From assembly GCF_010384365.1 (NCBI RefSeq), contig NZ_CP048397.1:7693683-7757682 (forward strand): a DNA stretch of 64,000 bases, written 5' to 3'. Below, piece after piece: positions 25,657 through 34,890 of this stretch. Origin of the DNA: Streptomyces sp. S4.7 (GTDB lineage Bacteria; Actinomycetota; Actinomycetes; Streptomycetales; Streptomycetaceae). The position numbers and the translations under genes were made by a program. Each line of letters starts with the position of its first letter. The stretch's first letter is position 1. The notes under the pieces were generated by a model that saw nothing but the letters and a program-made list of their open reading frames with translations, did no database searches and was not told the DNA's origin.

Positions 25657-26580
25657 ATGGACGTGCTGACGGACCTGCTGGACGGCGTACGGGCGCGCGG
25701 CGCCGTGTTCAGCCGTACGGTCATGACGGCGCCGTGGTCGCTGCGGTTCGCCTCCGGCGCGCCGCTGACGCTCGCCACGGTGCTGCGCGGCCAGGCGTGG
25801 CTCGTTCCCGCCGAGGACGACGCGGTGCGCGTACGAGCCGGGGACATCGCGCTCGTCCGGGGCTCTGCGCCGTACACCGTCGCCGACGACCCGGACACTC
25901 CGCCACGCGTACTGATCGACCGGGCCGACTACTGCGGCCTGAGCGATCCTGCCGTCGTCCCCGACGGCGGCACCGTGCTGCTCAGCGGCGCGTACGACAA
26001 CCCGGGCGGCGTCAGCGAACGGCTGCTCCGCGCGCTCCCGCCCGTGCTGGTCATCCCGGACGCCGACTGCCACTCGCCGATGCTCGCGCTCGTCACCGCC
26101 GAGCTGACCCGCGAGAGCCCCGGTCAGCAGGCCGTCCTCGACCGGCTGTTGGACCTGCTGCTCATCTCCGCGCTCCGGGGCTGGTTCGACCGGCCGGGGA
26201 CATCGGCGCCGCCCTGGTACCGGGCGGCGGACGACCCGGTGGTCGGACAGGCCCTGCGACTGCTCCACGACCGTCCGGCCGATCCGTGGACGGTCGCGAA
26301 GCCGGCGGCCGGGGCGGGAGTCTCGCGCGCCGCGCTGGCCCGCCGCTTCACCGCGCGGATCGGTGAGCAGCCGATGACCTACCTCACCGGCTGGCGCATC
26401 TCGCTCGCCGCCGACCTGCTGCGCGGTACGGACGACACGGTCGGCGCCCTCGCCCGGAAGGTCGGCTATGCCAACACCTTCGCGCTGAGCGTCGCCTTCA
26501 AGCGCCTGCGCCGGATCACGCCGAGCGAGCACCGGGCCGCCGTCACCGGCACCCGGAGGGCGTCGACGGGGCGGCAGTAG
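25657..26580 (+). CDS. AraC-family regulator with cupin N-terminal domain
   Basis: The N-terminal ~190 residues form an AraC-binding/cupin_6-type sensor (APWSLRFASGAPLTLATVLRG, VRAGDIALVRG). The C-terminal ~100 residues carry two HTH motifs: AGAGVSRAALARRFTARIGE and ALARKVGYANTFALSVAFKR. Regulators of this kind often control the next gene, here a flavodoxin-fold oxidoreductase 63 bp downstream. It is 307 aa long, typical for the family. Confidence 0.9.
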   Translation: MDVLTDLLDGVRARGAVFSRTVMTAPWSLRFASGAPLTLATVLRGQAWLVPAEDDAVRVRAGDIALVRGSAPYTVADDPDTPPRVLIDRADYCGLSDPAVVPDGGTVLLSGAYDNPGGVSERLLRALPPVLVIPDADCHSPMLALVTAELTRESPGQQAVLDRLLDLLLISALRGWFDRPGTSAPPWYRAADDPVVGQALRLLHDRPADPWTVAKPAAGAGVSRAALARRFTARIGEQPMTYLTGWRISLAADLLRGTDDTVGALARKVGYANTFALSVAFKRLRRITPSEHRAAVTGTRRASTGRQ

Positions 26581-26643
26581 CATGGAGGATTGATCAACCG
26601 ACCGACGCTGTCCTCGTACCGAGGACGAGGAAGGTGGCGGCCC

Positions 26644-27468
26644 ATGCGGGTGCTCTGGTTGTACGCCCACCCCGATCCGCGCTCGCTGAACGGCGCCCTG
26701 CGCGACGAGGGAATCGCCGTGCTCCGTGAACACGGGCACGAGGTGGTCGAGTCCGACCTGTACGCCATGGAGTGGAACCCGGTGGTGGGGCACGGCGACT
26801 TCCACCACGACCCCGACGAGCGGCTCGATGTCCTCACCGAGTCCCAGAGCGCCCTGGAGAACGGCACGCTGAGCGAGGACATCCGCGCGGAGCAGGAGAA
26901 GCTCCTGTGGTCCGACACCCTCGTCGTGCAGTTCCCGCTCTGGTGGTTCGGCCCGCCGGCGATCCTCAAGGGCTGGTTCGACCGGCTGTTCATCCAGGGC
27001 TTCGCGCAGGGCGTCCTCGACCCCGGGACCGGCCGGGCGCAGCGTTACGGCAGCGGCGGACTGGCCGGCAGGCGGGCGCTGGTGCTGACGACGGTCGGCG
27101 CCAACGCGGCGACGACCGGACCGCGTGGTATCCACGGCGACATCAACGAGGTGCTGTTCCCGCTGCTGCACGGCACGTTGTGGTACCCGGGAATGACGGT
27201 CGTGCCCCCGCTCGTCGTCAACGGAGCGGTCAAACTGGCCGGGGCGGAGTACAAGACGGCCGTGGACCGGTTGCGGCAGCGGCTGCTGACGCTGCCGGAG
27301 ACCGAGCCGATCCCGTACCGCAGCCAGAACGGCGGCGACTACGACGAGCATCTGATCCTGCGCCCGGACCGGGCACCCGGCGAGGTGGGCATCCACATCC
27401 ACCACGTCGCCGGCGGTGTGGACGAGCGGTGCGAGCGCACCGGCGGCGACGACGAGGCGGACAGGTAA
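26644..27468 (+). CDS. NAD(P)H-dependent oxidoreductase, flavodoxin-fold (NQO/YwrO-like)
   Basis: The start MRVLWLYAHPDPRSLNGALR is the flavodoxin-like FMN/FAD phosphate loop. WSDTLVVQFPLWWFGPPAIL and KGWFDRLF are hallmark strands of NQO1/KefF-type quinone reductases. The enzyme (274 aa) would reduce quinones by two electrons using NAD(P)H. The ATG has AGGAAGG upstream. The neighbouring AraC gene probably regulates it. The ~50 residues past the usual fold end are hydrophilic (HHVAGGVDERCERTGGDDE). Confidence 0.88.
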   Translation: MRVLWLYAHPDPRSLNGALRDEGIAVLREHGHEVVESDLYAMEWNPVVGHGDFHHDPDERLDVLTESQSALENGTLSEDIRAEQEKLLWSDTLVVQFPLWWFGPPAILKGWFDRLFIQGFAQGVLDPGTGRAQRYGSGGLAGRRALVLTTVGANAATTGPRGIHGDINEVLFPLLHGTLWYPGMTVVPPLVVNGAVKLAGAEYKTAVDRLRQRLLTLPETEPIPYRSQNGGDYDEHLILRPDRAPGEVGIHIHHVAGGVDERCERTGGDDEADR

Positions 27469-27477
27469 CGGCGACGA

Positions 27478-27505
27478 GGGGCACCGCCGATGACGGCGGT
27501 GCCCC
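27478..27505. terminator. Bidirectional terminator
   Basis: A perfect 12-bp stem (GGGGCACCGCCG and its complement) with an ATGA loop lies between the converging reductase and chitinase genes. Confidence 0.85.
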
Positions 27506-27528
27506 CCACGCTTGCCTCAGGAGCCGGT

Positions 27529-28251
27529 TCAGCAGCTGAGATTGCCACCCGGATCCACGCCGAGGATTCCGGCGAATTGCCGGTAGCTGTCAATGCGGCT
27601 CTGCACCTGGGCGGGGTTTCCGCCGTTGCACTCGATGCTGCCGTTGATGCTGCGGATCGTCTCCCCGAATCCGGCGCCGTTCACCATGGCATTGTGCGGA
27701 GTCATGGTGCCGGGACCGCTCTGGGTGTTCCAGTACCAGAGGCCGGTCTTCCACGCGACCGCGGAATCGTTCTGCACGAGGTCGGGGTTGTTGAGCAGAT
27801 CGATGCCCAACGCGTCCCCCGCCGCCTTGTAGTTGAAGTTCCAGCTGAGCTGGATGGGTCCGCGGCCGTAGTACTTGTCATTGCCCGCCGGGCAGCCGTA
27901 AGGCTGTGAAGCGTCGCAGTAATGCGGGTAGTTGGCCGTGTTCTGTTCGACCACATGCACGAGTCCACCGGTCTCGTGACCGACGTTGGCCAGGAATGCA
28001 GCGGCCTCCTGCTTACGTACGGTGTCGCTGCCCGTCCCGGTGAATCCCGGGTACGCGCTGAGCGCGGCGTTCAGCCCGCCGTAGGTGTAGAAGGAATTCC
28101 TGTTCGGGAACATCTGGTTGAACTGCGACTCGCTGACGATGAAGTCGGCCTTGCCCTCTTCCGCCGCGGACGACATGGGGGCGAGCGAGGTCAGGGAGAG
28201 AGCGGCGGCCGATGCTGTGGCGGCGAGCAGGCCGATGAGGCGCTTACGCAA
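27529..28251 (-). CDS. Secreted GH19 chitinase
   Basis: The signal peptide RKRLIGLLAATASAAALSLTS is followed by a single GH19 catalytic domain with no carbohydrate-binding module. The acid Glu is in FLANVGHETGGLVHV, and YYGRGPIQLSWNFNYKAAG is the family's central motif. It cleaves chitin beta-1,4 bonds outside the cell. I placed the start at TTG: the only Shine-Dalgarno (GAGGAG) lies 8 nt before it, while the GTG three codons upstream overlaps that site. Adjacent to an LPMO gene on the same strand, it forms a chitin-degrading pair. Confidence 0.9.
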   Translation of the reverse strand: MRKRLIGLLAATASAAALSLTSLAPMSSAAEEGKADFIVSESQFNQMFPNRNSFYTYGGLNAALSAYPGFTGTGSDTVRKQEAAAFLANVGHETGGLVHVVEQNTANYPHYCDASQPYGCPAGNDKYYGRGPIQLSWNFNYKAAGDALGIDLLNNPDLVQNDSAVAWKTGLWYWNTQSGPGTMTPHNAMVNGAGFGETIRSINGSIECNGGNPAQVQSRIDSYRQFAGILGVDPGGNLSC

Positions 28252-28321
28252 GGGATTCACTCCTCAAAAGGGCCTCGGAACGCGCCGCGGCCCAGGTGTG
28301 GGGGGTGGGTGGAACGGCGCC

Positions 28322-28354
28322 GGTGAGCCCCTTCTGGCAGATCAGGGGCTCACC
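28322..28354 (-). terminator. Terminator of the LPMO gene
   Basis: A perfect 10-bp stem (GGTGAGCCCC and its complement) has a 13-nt loop and lies 115 bp past the LPMO stop, just ahead of the chitinase. Confidence 0.6.
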
Positions 28355-28468
28355 GACGCGAGGATCGGACACGGTCCGGAGCAGGGAGGCGCGCCGGTGG
28401 AAGACGTACGATCGGTGAGTGATTCTTCGGCGGAGGGATCGTGGTTACCGGCCCCGCGGGAGAATTCG

Positions 28469-28987
28469 TCAGCCGCCGATGTTCACGTCGATGCACGCGT
28501 AGAACGCGTTCACTGTGTCCGCGATGTTCCAGACCGCGAGAATCTCCTGCTTGCCCGACAGGCCGCCGAAGTTGACGTTGTGGGTGACCGTCGCGCCGGG
28601 CTGCGCGCCGCCGTCGTTGAATTCCGCGACCTTCTGGCCGCCGACGAAGTACTGCCACGTGCTGGTGGCGTGTCGGGCGGTGATCTTCCAGTTGAAGTTC
28701 TGGCTGGAGCCGATCGGCGTCACCGCCCAGCCCTTGTTGTCGTCGTCCAGTTCGGAGAAGCGGGAGTTCCCGCCGCTGCAACTGGTCAGGCCCTTCGGGC
28801 CTTCCACGCTCTGGGGCTCGTACTTGATGTCACCGCAGCTTACGGTTCCGGCGGCGCACTGCGCCTGCCTGCTCGGCGGGTCCGAGATGTAACCGTGGGC
28901 GCTCGCAGACCCCGCGGGAAGGCTTATCGCGACGATCGGCGCAATCACCGCACCGAGGGCGACGGCCATCTTCCTTTTCGAATGCAT
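28469..28987 (-). CDS. AA10 lytic polysaccharide monooxygenase (chitin-binding)
   Basis: The signal peptide ends SASA|HGYISDPPSRQ, so the mature protein begins with the His that forms half of the copper His-brace. The second His is in ARHATSTWQYF. At 172 residues (about 142 mature) it is a compact single-domain AA10/CHB1-type enzyme. It oxidatively opens crystalline chitin for the chitinase encoded beside it. Cys pairs (CAAGTVSC, CSGG, CIDV) probably form disulfides. A DasR-like dre site lies about 167 bp upstream. Confidence 0.93.
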   Translation of the reverse strand: MHSKRKMAVALGAVIAPIVAISLPAGSASAHGYISDPPSRQAQCAAGTVSCGDIKYEPQSVEGPKGLTSCSGGNSRFSELDDDNKGWAVTPIGSSQNFNWKITARHATSTWQYFVGGQKVAEFNDGGAQPGATVTHNVNFGGLSGKQEILAVWNIADTVNAFYACIDVNIGG

Positions 28988-29153
28988 GCGTTACTCCTTC
29001 ACATCAGGTCTTCCCGGGCGTACCGGTCCGGGGGGGACACGATTACGCTCGGGCCGGCCTCTCAGGGGTGGGGCCAAGAGGCGCGAAGGGCCGTGGCGAG
29101 GAGCCTCGTCCGAAGGCACTGGATAGCGCGTGCATTCGGCAAAGGTCTTTACC

Positions 29154-29169
29154 ACTTGGACTAGACCAT
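29154..29169. promoter_or_regulatory. DasR responsive element (dre)-like site
   Basis: ACTTGGACTAGACCAT matches the core of the dre consensus (TGGTCTAGACCA) at 11 of 12 positions; the outer bases differ. DasR represses chitin genes and is released by GlcNAc-phosphates. The site lies upstream of the LPMO gene. Confidence 0.55.
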
Positions 29170-29401
29170 ACAGGCCGTCGCGTTCACGTCAAGAGTCCTG
29201 TGTGAACGATCAGTTGGACCGCTCCCGCGCCACGGTCCGGACCGGTCGGCCGGGCGAAGTCGGCGCTCGGACTGCTCCGGAGCAGCCGGACTCCGCGTTG
29301 TGTGCGGCATGCGAGGGGCCGCCCGCCGGGGGCGCGGCTCGCGGCGGACTTGCACGGTCACCGAGCGTGCGAAGTCGTTCCGACCCTTGACATCCCTGGA
29401 G

Positions 29402-29448
29402 TCAAACCGCTTCAGTACTGCCATTACGTTCGAGTTAAACCGGTTTAA
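29402..29448. promoter_or_regulatory. Two LacI-type operators ahead of the regulator-led operon
   Basis: TTAAACCGGTTTAA (29435-29448) is a perfect 14-bp palindrome. A 10/14 match, TCAAACCGCTTCAG (29402-29415), lies 33 bp upstream, three helical turns away. TTGACA lies just before the weaker site, so a bound repressor would cover the promoter. Confidence 0.65.
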
Positions 29449-29532
29449 ACAATCGATGTCGCAGTCGGCGTACCCGCCGTCGCACTCGTCGTCAGCACAC
29501 TCGTCGTCACAGAGAAGTGAGGGAGGGGCTCC

Positions 29533-30621
29533 ATGGACCGGCGTCCGACGATCGCCGACGTGGCCAAGCGGGCGGGGGTGTCCCGCAGTTCGGTCTCCTT
29601 CGCCCTGAACGACCGGCCCGGACTCGCCGAGGAGACCAAGCGGCGCATCCTCGCGGCGGCGCAGGAGCTGGGATGGCGGCCCAGCCGGCCCGCCCAGGCG
29701 CTGTCGCGTGGCGTGGCCGGGGCGCTCGGACTCGTACTGGCCAGGGACACCGCGGCGATCGGCGCCGACCCCTTCTTCCCCGCCTTCATCGCGGGCATCG
29801 AATCCGTACTCGCCCGCCGCGGCGACGCCCTCGTCCTGCATGTCACCGAGCCCGCCGACGAGGAAGCCACCTACCGCCGCCTCGCCGCCGACCGCCGGGT
29901 CGACGGTGTGCTCCTCACCGACCTGCGCGTCGACGACCCGCGCCCGGCGCTGACCCGCGAACTCGGCCTGCCCGCCGTCGTGGTGGGCGACCCCGGCGGG
30001 GCGGGCGGACTGTGCGCCGTCGGGCTGGACGACCGGCCCGCCTTCGCCGCCGCCGTACGGCAGCTGGCCGCCCTGGGCCACCGCCGAATCGCGCACGTCG
30101 CCGGACCGCAGGAATTCCGTCACGCCCGCCGTCGCCGTGAGTCGTGGGAACTGGCCATGCGGGAGGCCGGACTGCCCGAGGGGCCCGTACTGCCCGGCGG
30201 CTTCACCGCGGCGGGCGGCGCCCACGCCACCCGCGAACTGCTCTCACTCGCCCCGGACCGCCGCCCCACCGCCGTGATCTACGCGAACGACCTCTCCGCC
30301 ACCGCCGGCCTCGCCGTCGCGCAGCGGCTCGGACTGACCGTCCCCGGCGATCTGTCGGTCGTCGGCTACGACGACACGCCGCTCGCCGAGTACACCCACC
30401 CGCCGCTCGCCTCGGCCCGCGCCGACGCCCTCGGCTGGGGAGCCGCCGCCGTCCGCGCCCTGGACGAGGTCATCGCGAAGGGGCGGGCCGACGACGTCGC
30501 GCTTCCCCCGGCGGAGCTGGTACGGCGCGGCTCGATGGGCCCCGCGCCCGGCGCCGGCGACACCGAAGCCGACGCCCCCGCCCCGAGCACCACGACCGTA
30601 CGGAGCGAGACGCCATGCTGA
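29533..30621 (+). CDS. LacI-family regulator of the sugar operon
   Basis: The N-terminal LacI HTH (TIADVAKRAGVSRSSVSFAL, residues 6-25) and hinge helix (PSRPAQALSRG) precede a periplasmic-binding-like sensor domain of ~290 residues (GYDDTPLAEYTHPPLAS near its end). The ATG has GGAGGGG upstream. It is the first gene of a six-gene operon and its stop overlaps the next start by 7 bp. It probably represses the operon by binding the palindromes upstream. The inducer is expected to be the imported oligosaccharide. Confidence 0.93.
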   Translation: MDRRPTIADVAKRAGVSRSSVSFALNDRPGLAEETKRRILAAAQELGWRPSRPAQALSRGVAGALGLVLARDTAAIGADPFFPAFIAGIESVLARRGDALVLHVTEPADEEATYRRLAADRRVDGVLLTDLRVDDPRPALTRELGLPAVVVGDPGGAGGLCAVGLDDRPAFAAAVRQLAALGHRRIAHVAGPQEFRHARRRRESWELAMREAGLPEGPVLPGGFTAAGGAHATRELLSLAPDRRPTAVIYANDLSATAGLAVAQRLGLTVPGDLSVVGYDDTPLAEYTHPPLASARADALGWGAAAVRALDEVIAKGRADDVALPPAELVRRGSMGPAPGAGDTEADAPAPSTTTVRSETPC

Positions 30622-31913
30622 GCACATCACGCACCAAGGCCGCGGCCGTCCTGCTCGCGCTCGCCCTCACCGGCACCGCCGCCGCCTGCTCCCGCTCCGG
30701 CCCCGACAGCGTGAGCGCGGCCACCGCGCGCGGACCCATCACCGTATGGCTCTCCAACAACGCCCAGGAGGTCGCCTGGGGCGAGAAGATGATCGCGAGC
30801 TGGAACAAGGCCCACCCCGACCAGCGCGTCACGTCCCAGCAGATACCCGCCGGCAAGACCTCCGAAGAGGCACTGAGCGCGTCGATCATCGCGGGCAACA
30901 GCGCCTGTCTGGTCTTCAACACCTCGCCCGCTTCCGTACCGCAGTTCCAGAAGCAGGCCGGGCTCGTCCCGCTGGACGACTTCCCCGACGGCGCGCAGTA
31001 CATCGAGTCACGTACCGGCCCCCGCGCCGAGCAGTACCGCTTCGAGGACGGCTCCTACTACCAGCTGCCCTGGAAGAGCAACCCGGTGATGATCCTCTAC
31101 AACAAGGACATCTTCCGGAAGGCCGGACTCGACCCCGAGAACCCGAAGCTCGCGACGTACGACGAGTTCCTCGACAGCTCACGGAAGATCGTCGGCAGCG
31201 GCGCGGCCGAAGCGGCGATCTGGCCCGCGCCGACCTCCGAGTTCTTCCAGTCCTGGTTCGACTTCTATCCGGCCTTCATCGCGGAGACCGGCGGCGAATC
31301 CCTCGTCGAGAACGGCGAGCCGCAGTTCGACAGCCCCGCCGGCCGGCGCGTCTTCGACTTCTGGCGAACGATCTACCGGGAGAAACTCGCCCCGAACGAG
31401 ACCTTCCCCGGCGACGCGCTCGGCGGCGGCAAGACCGCCATGTCGACCGTCGGACCCTGGGCCGTCGCCACGTACAAGGACAGCATCGACTGGGGCGTGG
31501 TCCCGGTGCCGACCTCGGACGGCCGCCCCGCCTCCGAGATCTCCACCTTCAGCGACCAGAAGTCCGTCGCGATGTTCAGCGCCTGCGAGAACCGCGCCAC
31601 CGCCTGGGACCTGATGAAGTTCGCGACGTCGCGCGAGCAGGACGGCGCCTTCCTCGCCGACACCGGACAGATGCCGATGCGGCCCGACCTCCTGCGCACC
31701 TACGCCGACTGGTTCGCCGAGAACCCCGACTACAAGGAGTTCGCCGACCAGGCCGACCGGACCGTCGAGGTCCCCGCCGTCGCCGGCTCCATCGACGTCT
31801 GGCAGGCGCTGCGGGACGGCTGGACCCGCTCCGTCGTCTTCGGCCGCGAACCCACCGGCGAGGAGCTGCCCCGGCTCTCGCGGGACATCACATCCCTCCT
31901 CGACGAGTACTGA
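30615..31913 (+). CDS. ABC sugar transporter solute-binding lipoprotein
   Basis: A signal peptide with lipobox (ALALTGTAAAC, Cys ~23) leads into a family-1 extracellular binding protein of 432 residues: TVWLSNNAQEVAWGEKMI, ILYNKDIFRKAGLDP, and GKTAMSTVGPWAVATY. It captures an oligosaccharide and delivers it to the two permeases encoded next. The ATG overlaps the LacI stop. No ATPase gene is in the cluster, so it likely uses a shared MsiK-type ATPase. Confidence 0.92.
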   Translation: MLSTSRTKAAAVLLALALTGTAAACSRSGPDSVSAATARGPITVWLSNNAQEVAWGEKMIASWNKAHPDQRVTSQQIPAGKTSEEALSASIIAGNSACLVFNTSPASVPQFQKQAGLVPLDDFPDGAQYIESRTGPRAEQYRFEDGSYYQLPWKSNPVMILYNKDIFRKAGLDPENPKLATYDEFLDSSRKIVGSGAAEAAIWPAPTSEFFQSWFDFYPAFIAETGGESLVENGEPQFDSPAGRRVFDFWRTIYREKLAPNETFPGDALGGGKTAMSTVGPWAVATYKDSIDWGVVPVPTSDGRPASEISTFSDQKSVAMFSACENRATAWDLMKFATSREQDGAFLADTGQMPMRPDLLRTYADWFAENPDYKEFADQADRTVEVPAVAGSIDVWQALRDGWTRSVVFGREPTGEELPRLSRDITSLLDEY

Positions 31914-31927
31914 GGACTGAGGCCCGT

Positions 31928-32854
31928 ATGAGCACCACCGGCATCCCCGCCCCGAAGAGCGCCTCCCCCCGCACCCGTTGGCGCCTGCGCCCGCCACGCA
32001 TCGGCGCCCTCTTCGTGTCGCCGTACGTCCTGTTCGTCACCGCCGTGTTCGCCGTCCCCCTCGGCTACACGATCTGGATCTCGTTCCACCGCTTCTACTT
32101 CACGGCGCCCGGCACCGACATCGACACCCCCTGGGTCGGACTGCGCAACTACCAGGACGTGTTCACCGACCCGGTCGTCCAGCGGTCCTTCCTCAACATC
32201 GCCATCTTCCTCGTGATCAACGTGCCGCTGACGGTGGTGCTCGCACTGGTCCTGGCGAGCGCGCTCAACGCCAAACTGCCCTTCCGGTCCTTCTTCCGCG
32301 CCGCCTACTACCTGCCGTACGTCACGGCGAGCGTGGCACTGGTCGCCGTGTGGCAGTACATCTTCGGCGCCGACGGACTGCTCAACACCGCTCTCGGCGA
32401 TCTCGCCCCCGACCCGTCCTGGCTGGTCAACTCCACCCTCGCGATGCCGGTGATCGCCGTCTTCGTCACCTGGAAACAGCTCGGCTTCTTCGTGATGCTC
32501 TACCTCGCGGCGCTCCAGAGCGTCCCCAGGGAGCTCTACGAATCCGCGTCCCTCGACGGCGCCGGCCGCGTCCGCTCCTTCATGTCGGTGACCGTGCCCG
32601 GCGTACGCCACGCCACCACCCTCGTCACGGTGTTCGCCATCATCACCGGCGCCAACCTCTTCAGCGAGCCCTATCTGCTCACCGGCGGCGGCGGGCCCGA
32701 CCACGCCTCCTCCTCACCCGTCCTCGTCATGTACCAGAAGGGCATCGAGCAGGCCCACCCCGACTTCGCGGCGGCGCTCGGAGTCGTGCTCGTCCTCTTC
32801 GTGGTCGTACTCGCCCTGGTCGCCCGCAAGTTCACCGAGAAGGGAGCCGAGTGA
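31928..32854 (+). CDS. ABC sugar transporter permease (MalF type)
   Basis: This 308-residue permease has six predicted helices. The EAA loop reads ELYESASLDGAGRVRSFMSVTVPG (~residues 200-223), where the coupling helix contacts the ATPase. The N-terminal helix is preceded by a short basic stretch. Its stop and the next start overlap by one base (GTGATGA), so the second permease is translationally coupled. Confidence 0.92.
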   Translation: MSTTGIPAPKSASPRTRWRLRPPRIGALFVSPYVLFVTAVFAVPLGYTIWISFHRFYFTAPGTDIDTPWVGLRNYQDVFTDPVVQRSFLNIAIFLVINVPLTVVLALVLASALNAKLPFRSFFRAAYYLPYVTASVALVAVWQYIFGADGLLNTALGDLAPDPSWLVNSTLAMPVIAVFVTWKQLGFFVMLYLAALQSVPRELYESASLDGAGRVRSFMSVTVPGVRHATTLVTVFAIITGANLFSEPYLLTGGGGPDHASSSPVLVMYQKGIEQAHPDFAAALGVVLVLFVVVLALVARKFTEKGAE

Positions 32855-33792
32855 TGAGCGCCGACACAGCCACCCCCGCCACGGGGCCCGCCACCGCACC
32901 CGCCCCCGCCGGGTCCGGGGGAGACCACCGCCCCCGCCGGGGTGTCGTGCACCGTGTCATGGTCGGCGGCGGCCGCCCCCTGCGCCTCGCCGTCCTCACC
33001 CTCGGCGCGGTCGCCTTCCTCTTCCCCTTCTACTACATGGTCGTCGGCTCGCTGGGAAAGGTCACCAGCGGCGACCTCGACGGCGCCCTCCCACGCCCCA
33101 ACAACACGACCACCGGCAACTACGAGAGCATCAACGGCGCGATCTCACTGGGCCGTTCACTCGTCAACTCCGGTGTCTTCACCATGGGCGTGCTGCTGTG
33201 CACGATGGTCTTCGGCGTACTCGCCGGATACGCCCTCGCCCGGCTCCAGTTCCGCGGCCGGGGCACACTCTTCGCCGTACTGCTCCTCATCCAGACCATC
33301 CCGTTCCAGCTGCTGATGCTGCCCCTCTACGTTCTGGTCGTACGCGACTACGGGCTGGGCGACAGCTACCTCGGGATGATCCTGCCGTTCGCGATCAACT
33401 CGACCGCCGTCTTCCTTTTCCGCCAGTTCTTCCTCCAGATCCCCGCCACCTTCTTCGAGGCGGCCCGCATCGACGGCGCGAGCGAACCGCGCATCCTGTG
33501 GCAGATCGCGATCCCGATGGTCAGGCCCGCGCTGCTCAGCGGCGCCCTGCTGACCTTCATCGGACCCTGGAACGAATTCCTCTGGCCGTTCCTCGTCACC
33601 AAGAACGCGGACATGCAGCCACTCGCCGTGTCCCTCGCCGGATTCATGAGCAACCTCCAGGGCACCGTCGCCAATCCGACCGGCGCACTCATGGCGGGCG
33701 CCTGCGTTCTCGCCGTACCCGCCGTCGTCCTCTTCCTGCTCTTCCAGCGCCACTTCACCCAGACCGACATCGACTCCGGAACAAAGGGCTGA
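32854..33792 (+). CDS. ABC sugar transporter permease (MalG type)
   Basis: This 312-residue permease starts with a Pro/Ala-rich hydrophilic leader. Six helices follow, with the EAA loop TFFEAARIDGASEPRILWQI near residue 205. It pairs with the preceding permease to form the sugar channel. Confidence 0.92.
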   Translation: MSADTATPATGPATAPAPAGSGGDHRPRRGVVHRVMVGGGRPLRLAVLTLGAVAFLFPFYYMVVGSLGKVTSGDLDGALPRPNNTTTGNYESINGAISLGRSLVNSGVFTMGVLLCTMVFGVLAGYALARLQFRGRGTLFAVLLLIQTIPFQLLMLPLYVLVVRDYGLGDSYLGMILPFAINSTAVFLFRQFFLQIPATFFEAARIDGASEPRILWQIAIPMVRPALLSGALLTFIGPWNEFLWPFLVTKNADMQPLAVSLAGFMSNLQGTVANPTGALMAGACVLAVPAVVLFLLFQRHFTQTDIDSGTKG

Positions 33793-33798
33793 CCCACC

Positions 33799-34890
33799 GT
33801 GCACCACAGCGCCACTTCCCCCCGCACCCCCGACACCACGATCCCCTACCGTCTCGTGCGGCAGGGCGTGGTGATGTCACCCCTCCCCGGCGAGGCGAAC
33901 GAGGCCGAGGGAGTCCTCAACCCCGCCTCCGGCCGGACACCCGACGGCACACCGCATCTGCTGCCACGCCTGGTGTCGGCGGGCAACGTCTCACGCGTCG
34001 GCCTCGCCGAGGTCGTCCTCACCGACGGCGTTCCGACGGGCGTCGAACGGCGCGGCGTCGTCCTCGCCCCCGACGCCGGCTGGGAGCGCGGCAAGAACAA
34101 CGCGGGCGTCGAGGACCCCCGTGTCACCTGGATCCCGGCTCTCGGTCTGCACGTCATGTCGTACGTGGCCTACGGCCCGCTCGGCCCGAAGCCCGCGCTC
34201 GCCGTCTCCGACGACCTCACGCACTGGCGGCGGCTGGGCCCGGTGCAGTTCGGCTACCAGCCGGACCTGGACACCGACCTCAACCTCTTCCCCAACAAGG
34301 ACGTCGTGCACTTCCCGGAGCCGGTACCGGGACCGGACGGCGAGCCCGCGTACGCGATGCTGCACCGCCCGATGTGGGACCTCGGCTGGTTCCGTCCGGG
34401 CGAGGGCGTCCACCTTCCGGCCGGACTGACCGACGAGCGGCCCGGCATCTGGATCAGCTACGTACCCGCGGCCGAGGTGGAGCGCGACATCACCGCCCTG
34501 ACCCGGCCGCGCGACCATCGTCCGGTCGCGCTCTCCGCGTACCCGTGGGAGAGCCTCAAGATCGGCGCGGGCCCGGCGCCGATCCGGGTCGAGGAGGGCT
34601 GGCTGCTCATCCATCACGGTGTCTCCGGCACCATCGACGACCCCTTCGCGCAGAACCAGCAGGTCAGCTACGCGGCCGGCGCGATGATCCTCGACCCCGC
34701 CGACCCGGCCGTGGTGCTGGCACGCTCGGCCGAGCCGCTGATGGCGCCCGAGACGCAGGAGGAGCGCTCGGGCACCGTACCGAACGTCGTGTTCCCCACG
34801 GCCATCGAGGAGTTCGGCGGAGTGCGGCACGTCTTCTACGGGATGGCCGACGCGCACATCGGTGTGGCGCGCCTGGAGCGCGTCGGATGA
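33799..34890 (+). CDS. GH130-type glycoside phosphorylase/hydrolase
   Basis: This 363-residue protein has the five-bladed beta-propeller motifs of GH130: an early GVLNPA, then NNAGVEDPRVTWI containing the catalytic Asp, and late KIGAGPAPIRVEEGWLLIHH and VFYGMADAHIG. Most GH130 enzymes phosphorolyse beta-mannosides (mannosyl-Glc/GlcNAc, mannooligosaccharides) and some hydrolyse them. Its place between an oligosaccharide transporter and a GH13 enzyme suggests intracellular breakdown of a mixed-linkage or mannose-containing sugar. The specificity is inferred. The stop overlaps the next ATG (ATGA). Confidence 0.85.
   Translation: MHHSATSPRTPDTTIPYRLVRQGVVMSPLPGEANEAEGVLNPASGRTPDGTPHLLPRLVSAGNVSRVGLAEVVLTDGVPTGVERRGVVLAPDAGWERGKNNAGVEDPRVTWIPALGLHVMSYVAYGPLGPKPALAVSDDLTHWRRLGPVQFGYQPDLDTDLNLFPNKDVVHFPEPVPGPDGEPAYAMLHRPMWDLGWFRPGEGVHLPAGLTDERPGIWISYVPAAEVERDITALTRPRDHRPVALSAYPWESLKIGAGPAPIRVEEGWLLIHHGVSGTIDDPFAQNQQVSYAAGAMILDPADPAVVLARSAEPLMAPETQEERSGTVPNVVFPTAIEEFGGVRHVFYGMADAHIGVARLERVG

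Larger units (their letters stand above)
28988..29532. other. Divergent control region between LPMO and LacI operon
   Basis: No gene is supported in this 545-bp region. Going left to right it holds the LPMO leader, a DasR-like dre, a candidate -35 TTGACA (29387-29392) and two LacI-type palindromes. The sequence is less GC-rich near the operators. Confidence 0.6.
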
